NCBI RefSeq assembly: GCF_000022025.1
Contig: NC_011886.1
Coordinates: 4,139,953 to 4,203,952 of the forward strand
Length of the DNA: 64,000 nucleotides
Origin: Pseudarthrobacter chlorophenolicus A6
GTDB lineage: Bacteria; Actinomycetota; Actinomycetes; Actinomycetales; Micrococcaceae
Reading direction: 5' to 3'
Part shown: piece after piece, positions 63,184 through 64,000 of the stretch
Position numbering within the stretch: position 1 is the first letter of the stretch
Layout of the letters: every line of letters begins with the position of its first letter
Program-made: the position numbers and the translations under genes
The notes under the pieces: model-generated
The model's database searches: none
Told to the model about the DNA's origin: nothing
Seen by the model: only the letters and a program-made list of their open reading frames with translations

Positions 63184-63857
63184 CGACCACCCGGAAAGCC
63201 GCAGCCGGGACGCAAAGGCGCGCAGCCGGCGTCGTACTCCTCCTGCCGGCCCTGGCCGCCGGCCTGGCGCTGGGCGGTTGCCAGCTGTCCGCCCCCGATT
63301 CCGCCACCCCGTCCTCCGCCACATCACCTTCTGCAGGGAGCACCGTGAAAACCTCCGAATTTTCCACCCTTGATGCCGCCGGCGTGGAGACCATCCGCAG
63401 CACCGGTGCCGCACGGCTGGACATGAGCTCCGGCACGCTGGTCAAGGAATCCGTCCAGGTCACGCAGGACAGCTACGGACCCGAGATCAACACCCGCGGG
63501 GCCGGAAAGATCAACCTGACCATCGTGGCGCCCAGCGGCGAAATCACCGGCGAAACGGACCGCATCCGGTTCAACACCACGGACAAGCGCCCGGACTTCA
63601 GCGAAGTCACCTACTTCCTCACCGCGTCATCCGCCGAGGAGTATTTCGCCCTGATCCGTGAGGGAGTGCAGCGGTACGGAATCGATGAGGCCTCCGCCGA
63701 GCGGTGGATCAGCAGCACCGAAAGCGACCCGGAGGGGAAGAGCGATTTCTCCATCACCTCCGGGACGGCCACCGGCCTGGACGTGAACTACGACCTGAGG
63801 TACGACGGCGGCAAGGACACCCAGGTGATCATCGTCCACGTCCGCCCGGCGGCCTAG
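63180..63857 (+). CDS. Putative lipoprotein coupled to the WXG100 protein
   Basis: 225 residues starting with GTG inside the previous stop (GTGA). The signal peptide ends in the lipobox ALGGC, followed by a Ser/Thr/Pro linker and a beta-rich domain (VQVTQDSYGPEIN, GKINLTIVAPSGEITGETD, DFSITSGTATGLDVNYDLRY). Family not recognised. It may be a surface partner or an immunity-type protein for the WXG100 protein, based only on the overlap. Confidence 0.75.
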   Translation: MTTTRKAAAGTQRRAAGVVLLLPALAAGLALGGCQLSAPDSATPSSATSPSAGSTVKTSEFSTLDAAGVETIRSTGAARLDMSSGTLVKESVQVTQDSYGPEINTRGAGKINLTIVAPSGEITGETDRIRFNTTDKRPDFSEVTYFLTASSAEEYFALIREGVQRYGIDEASAERWISSTESDPEGKSDFSITSGTATGLDVNYDLRYDGGKDTQVIIVHVRPAA

Positions 63858-63872
63858 GCCAACGGGCGGCCG

Positions 63873-64000
63873 CTACACCGGCGGCCCGGCGTTCGATTTA
63901 AGGTTCTTCATCACCAGTGTGGAGGTCAGCCGCTCCACGCCCGGCAGGGACGTCAGCTCTGCGTCGTAAAAGCGCTGGTACGCGGGCAGGTCCTCCGCGA
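63873..64000 (-). CDS. Lrp/AsnC-family regulator, C-terminal end (partial)
   Basis: Only the last 41 codons and the stop are in the window; the gene starts right of 64000. The frame reads EDLPAYQRFYDAELTSLPGV then ERLTSTLVMKNLK, which is the usual end of Lrp/AsnC proteins. It runs against the lipoprotein gene, with 15 bases between the stops. Confidence 0.8.
   Translation of the reverse strand, partial: AEDLPAYQRFYDAELTSLPGVERLTSTLVMKNLKSNAGPPV

Overview
The window is chromosomal DNA from a high-GC actinobacterium. The rRNA sequences, the 23S length of about 3.13 kb, the dense high-GC genes with many 4-base stop/start overlaps, and the gene set (LtrA, FCD regulator with asparaginase, Wadjet-like condensin, WXG100 protein) all fit Micrococcaceae, most likely Arthrobacter or Pseudarthrobacter. 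No plasmid replication gene, phage gene, intact transposase, CRISPR array or tRNA gene was found.

Left part (1-16.3 kb): two nearly identical rRNA operons, both on the minus strand and offset by exactly 10,580 bases. They flank a small lactose-type island made of a GH2 beta-galactosidase, a LacI-family regulator and a palindromic operator between them. The 5S gene of the first operon lies just outside the left edge. The homogenised rRNA tract ends at the -10 box of the rRNA promoter on one side and inside the 23S-5S spacer on the other. A roughly 0.3-kb element with 32-base-period repeats in inverted orientation lies between the regulator and the 5S terminator.

Middle part (16.4-36.1 kb): the cysteine-poor ribosomal protein cluster rpmB-rpmG-rpsN; a three-gene flavin electron-transfer operon (ferric-reductase-like membrane protein, FMN-binding protein, ApbE flavin transferase); two SGNH hydrolase paralogues around a MarR regulator and a YciI-like gene broken by an in-frame TGA; a five-gene siderophore uptake operon under a DtxR/IdeR box; an FBP zinc-finger protein; a lipoprotein; and jetA-jetB-jetC, a Wadjet/MksBEF-type SMC complex with no adjacent jetD nuclease gene.

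Right part (36.3-64 kb): mostly metabolic and housekeeping genes. These are an acyl-CoA dehydrogenase, small membrane proteins, an aldo/keto reductase with an NmrA-like protein, a sulfite-oxidase-family molybdoenzyme, an S4-domain protein, an amidohydrolase, a UDG-like protein coupled to an alpha/alpha-toroid protein, a hipBA module with two operator palindromes, an asparagine-use operon (FCD regulator, asparaginase, aspartase, asparagine permease), gamma-glutamyltransferase, a GNAT-AAA+ fusion, LtrA, a small HTH protein with a double operator, GluQRS, an Lrp regulator with its palindrome, a WXG100-type protein coupled to a lipoprotein, and the end of a second Lrp-family gene.

The observations most worth following are the jetABC operon without jetD, the GNAT-AAA+ fusion, the inverted 32-base repeat element, the broken YciI gene, the WXG100/lipoprotein pair, and the paired-palindrome operators of hipBA and of the small HTH gene. 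All family calls come from reading the sequence; no database search was run.
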